A stretch of 64,000 bases of DNA from contig NMRA01000138.1 in assembly GCA_002633005.1 (NCBI GenBank), positions 64,001-128,000 on the forward strand, in the 5' to 3' direction. Positions within the stretch are counted from its first letter, which is position 1; the number at the start of each line of letters is the position of its first letter. Both the position numbers and the translations under genes were made by a program. The notes beneath the pieces are model-generated. The model ran no database searches. It saw nothing but the letters and a program-made list of their open reading frames with translations, and was not told the DNA's origin. Source of the stretch: Phoronis australis. Taxonomy: Eukaryota > Phoronida > Phoronidae. Shown in pieces: positions 17,702 to 28,100 of this stretch.

Positions 17702-18652
17702 AGTTAACTTAATCCTGGAAGTGACAATTTGGTCTTTTATTTTAAAACATAGAATGGAATAAGTGAAGCAAATTCAAGTTATTTTGTGTGCTGGTTAAGT
17801 AATAAGACAATTAGTGTGAGACATCACATTACACACAATACAACAGTGTTAATTGTTTCAATTTGAATTTTGCAATCCTCACTAAAATCGACTTGTGAAA
17901 TAAGACACTTTTTCTGTTGTGTCAATAGAGCACAAAGGTAATATTTTTACCAAAATGCTTCATTCTTTTTTATCTATCTGTCCATATAACTTGAAGTATA
18001 TCTCACAGAAAAGCCTGCACAGAGTTATCTGTCTTATGTAGCTGTTTGAGACGTTTGTGGTACATAATGTGGAAGTTGGTGCATTTAGACTGCTGAAGAG
18101 CCAGAAGTAAGGTTGGATGAAGGGACCATTCTATATAGGAGATGTTGCTGAACTCCTGAAATTTACGAATTCTTCAACCAGTTCATGTAAAGCTTGAACC
18201 TGGTTAACATGCAAGTGAAGGAATAATTCTGAGCCTAGAATCTCTTCATTCTTGCTGGTTTGTCGAAGTCGACTGTGCATCACTTAAACGCTACAGCTGT
18301 AAAACGAATGCTGTGATATGACCTGCATTACAAGCAGAGGGACATCAATGTGCTCTTGCCTCTACTCTGAATTCAGTTTCAGCTTTCCCATAAACACTTG
18401 GTCAGGTTATCAAATATTACAATAGCACCTACATAGTTGATTGTGTCTGCTGATAGGGATTATCAATCCCTAACCAAATTGCCATGTACAATGCTGTCAA
18501 CATGAGAACTGAGACAAACACATAGACTGTCATAATTGGCAATTGGGTACATAGTATTGAAATCTCATATTGGCCAAGTATGGCCTGGGACAGAGTTTCT
18601 ATTCAGTTAACATTGTCCTGATGCAGGATACAGGAAAAAACCTTTTACTCTC

Positions 18653-19042
18653 CAGGGCCCGGTCTCCAATCTTTTTACTCGAAATGGAACTTAGGTTTGG
18701 CATTTTCTACTCTACTTTTTGGCGAACTCAAGATAAGTGTCTATTATTCTATGCACGAGTACACAATAACTTACGTAGATAATTTATTGCCCTTAGTTCA
18801 CAGTTTGTAAACCCAATATTAAAGCAATAAGTTCGAGTTTGAACTCGAAATTTCGAGTTTTTACTCAAGTTTGTAGCACGAATATAAGGGTCTTCAAGGG
18901 CAAACTTGAAGTAGAAACTCCTATGCATAAACTATAATGTAATCCAGCTCATTCTGATAACCAATTATCTTAAGTTCGCACAAAAGGAGCAGAGAAATTG
19001 CCAAAAATAGTTTCGAGTTCAAAGATTAGAGACCGGGCCCTA
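18653..19042. mobile_element. MITE with GGGCCCGGTCTC termini
   Basis: The left end reads CAGGGCCCGGTCTCCAATC and the right end, inverted, reads TAGGGCCCGGTCTCTAATC, followed on both sides by a stretch containing ACTCGAAA. The 390 bp element has no coding capacity. Its inner part has several GAACTCGAAA and TTCGAGTTT blocks facing each other. The CAGGG-type end again recalls hAT elements, but I see no convincing target duplication. Confidence 0.7.
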
Positions 19043-19320
19043 GTCTACAAGTTTTGTTGGCTCTGTCTATCTTCAAAGCCAACTTTTGGTAATTTCTCAG
19101 GTGAGTTCTGTCAAGGTGGGACTGTGCATGTCTTGAAGACGTTATCATGCAAAAACGAATGTATGTTGAAATGTTCACATAGGTTTATTGTAACCATTTT
19201 GTCATTTTACACACTAAGTAAATCAATTCCTCCCTAGTATGCTGCCATTGTATTGACAATCAACGGAAAGGAGTATAATGAAGATTTTTGGTTATATAAT
19301 ATAAAAAATAATTGCAGGCG

Positions 19321-19343
19321 GTCTGATACACGTTGTATCAGAC
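19321..19343. repeat. Perfect 10 bp stem, 3 nt loop hairpin
   Basis: GTCTGATACA is followed by CGT and then by the exact inverse complement TGTATCAGAC. It lies about 250 bp downstream of the stop codon of the minus-strand membrane-protein gene and could be in its 3' UTR. The function is unknown, and it may be a relic of a small palindromic repeat. Confidence 0.5.
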
Positions 19344-19419
19344 GTGCGCAGGCCTCGCATGTGGGCCCATTGCTCTGATCACCTGGAAATATTTTTCTGC
19401 TTTATTGATATATGGTTAA

Positions 19420-19540
19420 AGCCGAGCTGAGGAGCTAGAAACCTGGCTCAAGGGTTTAGCAGTGTGACCTGGTGGGACTCGAACCCACGACCTCGAGTAA
19501 AGAAAGCGGGCATTTATCAACCAGGCCACACTGCATCCTG
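19420..19540 (-). mobile_element. tRNA-derived SINE (or tRNA-like pseudogene)
   Basis: On the minus strand there is a good B box, GGTTCGAGTCC, inside a 5 bp T-stem with a 7 nt loop (GTGGG/CCCAC). A tRNA-like acceptor pairing (TGGCCTG with CAGGTCA, one wobble) and an A-box-like stretch TGGTTGATAAATG are present upstream. The D-arm is degenerate, and the tRNA-like part (19462-19531) runs into an unrelated tail. That fits a pol III SINE rather than a working tRNA gene. Confidence 0.65.
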
Positions 19541-19590
19541 AAGATTTTTGCTTAAAAAATATATATATATTGCAAAAATAAAGTGATCGA

Positions 19591-21717
19591 TCAAATACTT
19601 CCAATCTTGACATCTCGCATGTCGCTTATCTCGTCTTTAAATGATTGCCACATTTTGTATGTTGGTGGATCGATTCCCAAATGACGCATTGTACGACACA
19701 GGAAACGGTATCCTGCAAAAAAATATAAGGTGTTAAAACAAACTGAATACCCTACAAGACGATCCTTTTTCAAACATTTATTCTCTCATGAACCACAATT
19801 TGTACTTACTAACAGTGTCTTTTCAACAAGAATTGCTCGGACCTACTTATAGTAGATCAGGTCCCTAAACAGCTATAATACACGCCCATCCCACGCCTGT
19901 GTTATACACGGAAGCCCTTCTCCGGGAAGTAAGGAAGGCAACCACTGTCTGCAGCCTCAAATTGGAAGCATTCGAATGCATACATGTATTAATATCGGTA
20001 TTTTTGAATCGCTTAACAATTTTAATTTTCACAAATTAATACCCTGTGCTTTCCATGTTGTGAAAGCTTACGAACGATTTTTCTTGGGGTGCGTTTGCAG
20101 GAAAATGATAGACATACACCACGAAAACCTGCGTAAAGGCTCCGAAGTAAACGGACATTCTTGGGCAAGTGACACGTACGATTGGTTACTGGTAGAAAAC
20201 CTTTCCGCGCTTAAATCCACATTTAAAAGGCTTTGCCAGAATATTTCTTAATTTTAATTTTTGAATGGATCAATGCAGCTTGTCGTGTTCTTACAAGTTG
20301 GTAAAGTGATTTGGAAGGCGATAGTGCTGACCACTTAGTAGATGGGTGTGTGGCCTGGTCCTCTACCCGACTGGACCAAACATCAAAGAGAGGAAGGGGT
20401 GTCCATGTACTTACTTCTGTCGCGACAACGTAATATGTCCAGGCAGTCTATGAAGTTACTCTTGCAGTCGATACAACAATGTTTAAATAAGAAACAGATG
20501 CATTTGCAGCAGCAGTAGCAACAACAGCAACCCAGCGTAGATAATACGATGAGCAATATGGTGGCCACTTTCTTCTGCCATGGAAGTTTTTCCCACGCAG
20601 ACCGCTCCGGTATTTTACCCTGAAAAAATGCTAACTTTAAACAAATTTTGTCTTGCTCAAGATAGGGTTTAAGTCGCTTTTACCGCGCATAACTGGCGTA
20701 TACCACTACTACAAGACGTTTTTGAATAAGGATACTAGACACCTCACCATGGTTCACAGCTAATTCGGTATTTTCACGACGCCGAATCTGGACTCAAAAC
20801 TACGAGTTTGTGAATAGATGTATATCATTCAATATCATCGCAGCCTGCTTTGCTTGTTGTTCATTTTTCGCACCTGTTACCACTACGCAAGATTTGTAGT
20901 TCTTCAAATACCAAAAATGATACTTGAAAATGGTGCCCGTTTTTTCTGAAGTGGCAGGATTGTTTTTTTTTCAAAAACGTCATATTTATAAGTCTGACAT
21001 AATGTCATCATTTCACAGAAGTATTAAATCTCGCACGAACCAACGGCAATCTGGTTCTGCGTTGTTCTGCATAAAAATGGCTGTGTGATTGGGTTTAATG
21101 AACAACGTTTATTTACGAAGCAAGTTCTACTATAATAAATGAAACTTGAGATACGTTAGCCTAAATTCGTCATTTATGACAGTCGAATATGCCGCGCCGG
21201 CCAATTCGTGCTAATTAAATACAAGCATCCTCTGTTTCTTTCCACAAATTTTTGCGTCTGCGTTCTCCGTCTTAGACTTGGGGAAAATTCCAAGTAAAAA
21301 ACAACGAACATCGTTCAGGTGACTAAGAGCATAAGGACCTACTTGACAATGTGTTTCTGGTATTTCATCCTGTTCAAAGATTTTGAAAGTCTGTGATCTC
21401 AAGGGGCAATTGCTAATTAAAAAGAGTAACTCGGTTCCGGTTTGTACGTTGTGTTTTGTTACTAACAGTCTGTACGGCATTAATAACTCTTACTTCGTAA
21501 TCCTCTGTGTCGTAGGTGTAATCGTAATAGTTTCCGTATTGGTAACGTCGCCTCCGCGTTCGCGCCAGCGATCCATTCGTGAAAGCAGCTTTTTGGACAT
21601 TTTTCCTGCGCATGCAAGGCGGTTTGGTGCATTTGTGAACCACGTGATTTACAGGATTTTGCTTTATTTCGGGATGCACAAGCGCTTCTTGACGAGGCAA
21701 AGGGGCACTTGAAATGT
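19591..21717 (-). CDS. Cysteine-rich single-pass membrane protein, 5' end missing
   Basis: Three minus-strand exons, 21494-21717, 20415-20619 and 19591-19712, join in frame with GT-AG borders and give about 183 residues ending at TGA 19591-19593. I do not recognise the family. The first exon is basic (RTRRRR) and then Tyr/Asp-rich (YQYGNYYDYTYDTEDYE). The second exon has a likely membrane helix (VATILLIVLSTLG) followed at once by a cysteine cluster (CCCCYCCCKC, then FKHCCIDC), a pattern that suggests palmitoylation or metal binding on the cytosolic side. The last exon has a conserved-looking RTMRHLGIDPP segment. The first exon seen begins with an acceptor in phase 2, so a start exon lies upstream, possibly in the gap at 23235-23563. 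Confidence 0.65.
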
Positions 21718-23234
21718 CTATGGAGAAAAAGAGAAGAGATTAGGCTTGGCCTACCCATTTTCAAATAGTGGAAATGATCTCAACCAATGACCAACTGCCA
21801 GCTCTTCCCAAGCTCAGAAGTCTCACGCGACAAATTTAAACTAATAATGGCAACTGGAATAAACCAAGAAAACCGTTTTTTGACGGACGGCGGGTTTATG
21901 AGCTGGGACTGTGTTACATACTTGGTACTTACATTAAACCTCAGTTCTGGCCTAGAAAGATGGAAAGCATTTTATCACCTGTGTTGTTCAATGCCTTTCC
22001 GGGTATTGCAGGGCGATGTAATTGCCTAACGTCGTCTCGTGATGGCACTGCTCTCTCTACGAAAGGTCTCACCTTCCAACGCTAGTTTTTTCAGCCACTT
22101 GAAGAGGTTTTGGGTGTAATCAGCCCGTACGACCCGGTTAGAAATCGTTCGCATAGCCGTATCAGTGGCCGTTCAGGAGGGCATCCTCTACTTTGCGAAC
22201 TAGTTTTTAAGTATTCATGTGTCTCAGATATTCTATTTTACCATATATGCCGTATTTAGCTCCATGAACATGTATCCAAAATGATGTCTTTTTGACAACT
22301 GAGGAAAATTGGCGCGTAGGCCTACAGTGCAACTGTATGCCACTAGCATACTAAGTGTGTATCTAGTCGTGTTAAGTTTAAATTTAATTGTTGTGACTAT
22401 ATTGGAAGGTTATGCTCAGAGTCCGCAGCAGGCCTAAGCCTATTTGCTAAATTAACAAATTTACTCATTGGCATCGAGCAAATTGAACGGTAAATGACGA
22501 TGTTCGATCGTCGGTCATCGGGCGCTATTTTTCACGTTACTTTTACATATCGGTCAGCCTGTTCAGAACTGCTATAGGGGATCATTATCTCTTATCTGAT
22601 TTTGTATACCTTACCCTATTGTGCCTGCATTGACTTTCATAATAAAGGGCTATTGTGGAGATGTTTAAACTGTAGGCATGGGTAACAATAGGCATCCCTC
22701 TGCCTGTTACTAAAGACCAAGCTACACTACAAGGGAAAGCACTACTTTCAGCCTTTAGCTGGCCAAGCTTAGATATCTATGTCCATTTCAGTTGGCAGTG
22801 TTTTCGAAGAACTTCGGCCCAAGTATAAAAATTACACTTCATTTCCCTCTGATAGCATGAAACGCGCTTATCCCGAGTAAGAGATGATGGCTGTTGGAAG
22901 TTTAAACATTTGAAATGTTCGTTGTAAAAGGATGTTTCACGAATACCATAATCATAGCTAGGGCCAAAACAGAACAGTATTTTTGAAGTCATAAGTTTTT
23001 TACTATTCAAAGGCCACCTATTCTGTTTTTAAAATTCCAAGTTCGTACGCCACATGATGCATCGTCTGAGCAGTCTCAAAACTCCCCAGAAATAAGTAAC
23101 TGGTGTCAAATTCACGCTACTCTTGATTTAAAATACGTAGGACATTTGTGCACTGAGATAGTACAATTCTCTGATCCCATTAGAAGACTAATCAATCGCG
23201 AGCATGCGCGCGCCCAGCCTTGAAAATGGGGGGG

Positions 23235-23563
23235 NNNNNNNNNNNNNNNNNNNNNNNNNNNNNNNNNNNNNNNNNNNNNNNNNNNNNNNNNNNNNNNNNN
23301 NNNNNNNNNNNNNNNNNNNNNNNNNNNNNNNNNNNNNNNNNNNNNNNNNNNNNNNNNNNNNNNNNNNNNNNNNNNNNNNNNNNNNNNNNNNNNNNNNNNN
23401 NNNNNNNNNNNNNNNNNNNNNNNNNNNNNNNNNNNNNNNNNNNNNNNNNNNNNNNNNNNNNNNNNNNNNNNNNNNNNNNNNNNNNNNNNNNNNNNNNNNN
23501 NNNNNNNNNNNNNNNNNNNNNNNNNNNNNNNNNNNNNNNNNNNNNNNNNNNNNNNNNNNNNNN
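23235..23563. other. Assembly gap (329 N)
   Basis: As with the first gap, the run of N begins just after a G homopolymer (GGGGGGG). Open frames through it are not real. Confidence 0.99.
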
Positions 23564-23789
23564 GTTGTTAAACATTAAAATGTCAAATATGTGCAAAAAG
23601 ACTATTAAATGTCATATCAACAGCATTTGTTTTTATCAAATACAAACAATGATTCATTGAAATACAATCAGTTTCAAGTAACGCCAATTAAAGACAAGTA
23701 TAAGTGGTGGCATTTTGGAAACGAACATTTGACTGCCAAGACCGCAATGGCTCACCTTTGGCCTATTTAAAGATTGAGGTCATGAATTG

Positions 23790-24014
23790 GAGCGTGCGCA
23801 GTATAAAAAAGTTGAGTTCACGATTTTGGGAACTGAAATAGGGACTGCTCGAAGAAAAAGTTTCATAACGGGAGTATTTGTTCGAGTTGGAAGGAATTAA
23901 ACACACCGACAACCTCCTAAGGTGTTCCTCTATGCGCAAAAGGTAGTTGTAACAACGAGACTTTGATGGTTTAGTCGGTGCGAGGCATAATTCGCCGAAA
24001 AGCTTCCGGCGTAC
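23790..24014 (-). repeat. Inverted repeat, left arm
   Basis: Read on the minus strand, this segment matches 24932-25160 on the plus strand. Shared blocks in the same order include ACGCCGGAAG, TTTTGCGCATAGAG, TTTAATTCCTTCCAAC, ACTTTTTCTTCGAGCAGTCC, CAGTTCCCAAAATCG and CTGCGC. The arms differ by many substitutions and small indels and are separated by about 0.9 kb. A 102-codon frame in this arm is broken by a stop in the other, which argues against coding. Confidence 0.7.
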
Positions 24015-24931
24015 AGAGCGCCTATAGCCTCTACATCGCCTCTGCTTCGGGCCAACAGAGGCGATGGTCATTGCCTAGCTAGCAGCATGATGATTATGAA
24101 GACTATCGTCAAAATACAGCTAGGTACCACTGTGTGTTTTTCTTCCATAGACCCCGAAATTGCTCACAGCCAGGGTGTTTCTGCTCGTCAGGTCGCCTTG
24201 AAACCTGTATCAACATGTAGAGCTAAAGACAGGACGAGGTGCATGCAAAATCTGGGAGTCATACGACACTCACCTTCCCCGGTACAGCCGTTTAAGTGGA
24301 AAACAATCAAATAAGCGTCATTCTCTCGCTTACTCCTCCGTCTTTTCTAACAAAGAAAAGTTATTTTGTCATATTGAAAACAGTACACTCGTGACACGCG
24401 CACGCGCCATTTCCTAAATTTTTGCGACATCTCTCTGAAGGTGATGATAGCTTGGCAGCAGCAAATTTCTTCTGAAATTCGGTTTTTCAGTATCAAAATT
24501 CTAAAAATTTATAATGAAGTGAAACCAGTTCCGACAATTTGTTGTGATGTGCATGCAACCTCGTAAAAGAACAACAGTTGATTGAAGAATCGGTGAAAAA
24601 AGAAACTGGCCAATAGGTGACACAATATTTCATGGAGCTGAAAGCCGTCGCTAAAGATCGCTCCACAACTTTAGCATCTGAATAATGATAGAATGCCATT
24701 TTTTCCAACAATGTTAAATAATTTAGTTTACTCAAGGAAGACTAGTTTTTAATGTATTCAATTTTGTGTCAGATTTTATCTTACCACTTTTTTACTCACA
24801 TCGGCGAAGCTGTATGTTTAGTATACAACTTTGTACCAAGGCTACACAGGGCCAGGCCAGGGCTTAGAATAGAGTGACCACTGTCTCTACTGGCTCTGCA
24901 GTGGAGAAAGTGAAGCTTCTATTGGCACTTC

Positions 24932-25160
24932 ATACGCCGGAAGATTTTCAGCAAATTATGCCTTGCACGGACTAAAACATGAATGCTACGTTGTTGTAAA
25001 TACCTTTTTGCGCATAGAGAGACACCTTAGCCTTAGGAGGCCATCGATGTATTTAATTCCTTCCAACACGAATAAATACTCCCATTTTCAAACTTTTTCT
25101 TCGAGCAGTCCCTTGTTCAGTTCCCAAAATCGGTAACTCACTATTTTTGACACTGCGCGC
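24932..25160 (+). repeat. Inverted repeat, right arm, next to MED6 exon 1
   Basis: This is the partner of 23790-24014 in opposite orientation. Its outer end lies less than 20 bp from the proposed MED6 start codon, so the arm occupies the place of the MED6 core promoter. It may be a duplicated promoter segment or a foldback-type element. Confidence 0.65.
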
Positions 25161-25171
25161 ACCACGTTATA

Positions 25172-25179
25172 TGACGTCA
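25172..25179. promoter_or_regulatory. Palindromic CRE site TGACGTCA at the MED6 start
   Basis: TGACGTCA is the full consensus for CREB/ATF-type bZIP proteins. It overlaps the first base of the proposed MED6 ATG. The same octamer in the same wider context (ATGACGTCATGT) recurs at 25689-25696 in intron 1. Use in vivo is inferred. Confidence 0.45.
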
Positions 25180-28100
25180 TGTTGTGCATCATCGTAGATA
25201 TCTGTAGAAGCAGAAAGAATCACTGAAGATTGTAAGTGCTTTTTTAAGTGATAGTTTTTAAGTGTAGGATGTATTTGTGACGAGGTGAAAACTCTTAATC
25301 GGTGAGCAGATTTCACCTACCACCTGTTTAAAATACACGGGATGAAATTAGTACAGAAAGCGACGAGAAGTATTGTAGCCCCTAACCAGCCTACCGAGGG
25401 GCTACGTGTTGCCTAGGCCAGGGTCATTTGATAGCCAAATATCACTCAGCTCTTAAACAGAGCTGAAGATCCATTGGAGGGCTTTTCACCACTTGGTGAA
25501 ATGGATGTAAACCAAAGAAATTGGAGGAAAATTTTTGTTCAGTGTGGTAGTAATAACCAAATCAAATTCCCTTGACACGTTTAGAAAACCGCAAACAGTC
25601 TAACTGGTTATTTTTCGCCTCTTTTTGCCTTCCTCTTACAACAATGAATCAAATCGTCTACCGTCTTCTACCCTTAGTTTTGACCTAATGACGTCATGTA
25701 GTGACCCGAATGCCAGCCCAGTGAATGCTTCAGTTCATGAGTTCACATGCAGGTTAATGGCAGAGTGACAAGTGAATAGCAAAAAGTCGAATCTTCGAGT
25801 AAATAAATTCTTTCAAAGGGCTTTATTTTTGTGCAGTTAAAATCACATTTTTAATTCTGGAGTAAAACGTGTTCACGTGATCTCAGTTTTGACATTTTGA
25901 CATGTGCAGGTTAATATTGTGTAACTCGAGTATGATATGTAGTCCCGACAGTAATGATGCTGGTTCAAGTTTACACTATGTGAAGGAAGTTGGGGCCTTT
26001 GATGATAAATGGCAATTTCTATGCTGTCTGGAGGTGTACTGGTTTTTATGTATGAAATCATGAGCTGAGTGCCATTTTATTTCAGGTAATCATTTGGGGA
26101 TTTCATGGAGTGACAGTATTTGGGCTGTTGTGGACCGTAACAATGTTATGGAATATTTCTCTGATAGAAGTAACCCATTCTACGACAGGACATGTAATAA
26201 TGAATTGGTCAAAATGCAGAGGCTCAACCCAGAACAGCTAAAGTATTTTGATATTTTCCTTTACTTTTGTACTGCATAAGCTCAATATATTTAGCAGTGA
26301 ATGTTTTGTTGACTCACTTCAAAGTTTACAGTGACATGGCATACTGTGTAATGATTAAAATGTAAGTTTTAATTCAACAAGTTTCTTCCAACTAAATTGT
26401 AAATTCTAACAGCTGCATTTTACTGTGTTATGTATATGAAATACCAGTTTGATCAACTTCCTAGTCTTAACAAATAGTGGGAGATGCTGTGTTGTCTACT
26501 TCTCAACAAAACATCTTTTAGCCGTGATGTCTGCCACTTAATTATTACTTGACATCAGTTTGATTGAGTTATGACGAGTCCATAAATTTGTATCTGCTTG
26601 ATTTTGAATGATGACTTGGTCACATGTCACATTTCAGCAACATGACAGGCCTGGAGTACATTTTGCTACACGTTCAGGAGCCATTCTTGTACGTGGTTCG
26701 TAAACAACACAGGCACTCGCCAACACAAGGTAGGCAAATACTAAAATTACATGTCATTGCCTACTGCAGAAAAATATTTCCTTAGTCTTTAGCTGTCAAA
26801 AGATGATTTAAGCCACCCCATAACATCAATCTCATAATATTGCGCACCGTGTTAAGATTCTTTTTCCATTACTAATATGAACATTGAAATCATCAGTGAC
26901 TCAAAAAACTTCTTCAAAGTTTATTTGCAAATTAGAAAATGGATGCATTGTCTGTAACTTCAGCAAAATGAGGCAGTGCAATAATGCTTTTAAACTCCTG
27001 AGCGATTCAGTTAAGAATTCAAATGGCAGTGAAAATCCCATGGAAGCGCTCTATGTACTGCTCCCTAAATTTGCCAGAATTTGTTCACTGTGATATGAGA
27101 GACGTACAGGAATGCAATATACATTCACGGTGGCAGTTTGGATTATTTCATTACATGTACACAGAAATATTGTGAAAACTTGAATTCTACCAAGTGTTCA
27201 TTTTTTCTCTCCTTCCTTGAACATTTTGTGATTGAAAGGTAAGAGTTGTCCCTAGTTTGCTCACTTTCAACACAGACCACGCTGTCCTCTCTCTTGCTGT
27301 ATATCATTTGCTGCAGGGTCACAAGTTAAACTTCGTCATGTTCCTGTCAAATTTAAGGAGAATCGTGAAATTAGGCAATTTTGGACACTTAGAGATTAAA
27401 TTGTCATTCTGTGATTGAAATGTTTTCTCAGGAAACATTTTCTGTCCGAAAATTAAAAATTAATATTTTTATCAAAAAATGTTGGTGTCCCAAATACAAG
27501 ATATCATCTTAAACTTGGAATTTTTTGGTGATATTCCACATGTATTCTGAAATGGCATGGCAGCTAAATGTCTGGTTGACACTTTTTTGTTGTCTTTAAT
27601 CTATAATGCACTATGTTGGATCATTTCAGCCACACCCTTGGCTGACTATTACATCATTGGTGGGGTGGTCTACCAGGCTCCAGACTTAGGGTCTGTCATC
27701 AGCTCCAGGCTGGTAAGGCCCTGTACCATGTATATTTATATGTCCATATACAACTATTGAGTACTATTACTTGTGGTGTTGATCTGTCACACCTCTCACT
27801 TCAGCAGCTCAACATTTATGTGTGTCTCAGCTATGACAATAGGATGTTTTGTATACTGAAAAAGCTATAAATATCTAGGAATACATTTACAGCATTTCAT
27901 TGCTCAATAAGCTGATAAACACCTGGTGTTAAGCACATGTAGCTATGGCAAGTGTAGAGAGAAAACCAGCCAAAACGAAATCGTGTGTCACTGCCACATT
28001 GCTTTTGGTGCTTAGATATTGCCTTCTACCTTGTCCAACTTACTGAGTTTTGTCCTGAGTAAGAACATAAACTAGTTGAGATCAATTTTTAACACTATGC

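Larger units (their letters stand above)
17702..19590. other. Intergenic between RPS27 and the membrane-protein gene
   Basis: No coding exon is supported. The interval holds a MITE (18653-19042), a short perfect hairpin (19321-19343) and a tRNA-like SINE (19420-19540). The right part downstream of the minus-strand stop codon at 19591 may be the 3' UTR of that gene. Confidence 0.5.
21718..25178. other. Intergenic region with gap and inverted-repeat pair
   Basis: I see no exon with a domain or a convincing splice context here, though the missing start of the membrane-protein gene should be in this interval. Beyond the N gap, the main structure is the diverged inverted-repeat pair at 23790-24014 and 24932-25160. 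The remainder shows nothing that I can name. Confidence 0.45.

Noticed and set aside
19462-19531. Functional tRNA gene
   Set aside because: The T-arm is good, but the D-arm is degenerate and the sequence continues into a SINE-like tail.
23763-24071. 102-codon minus-strand frame as a gene
   Set aside because: The matching frame in the other arm of the inverted repeat has an early stop, so it is more likely non-coding repeat sequence.
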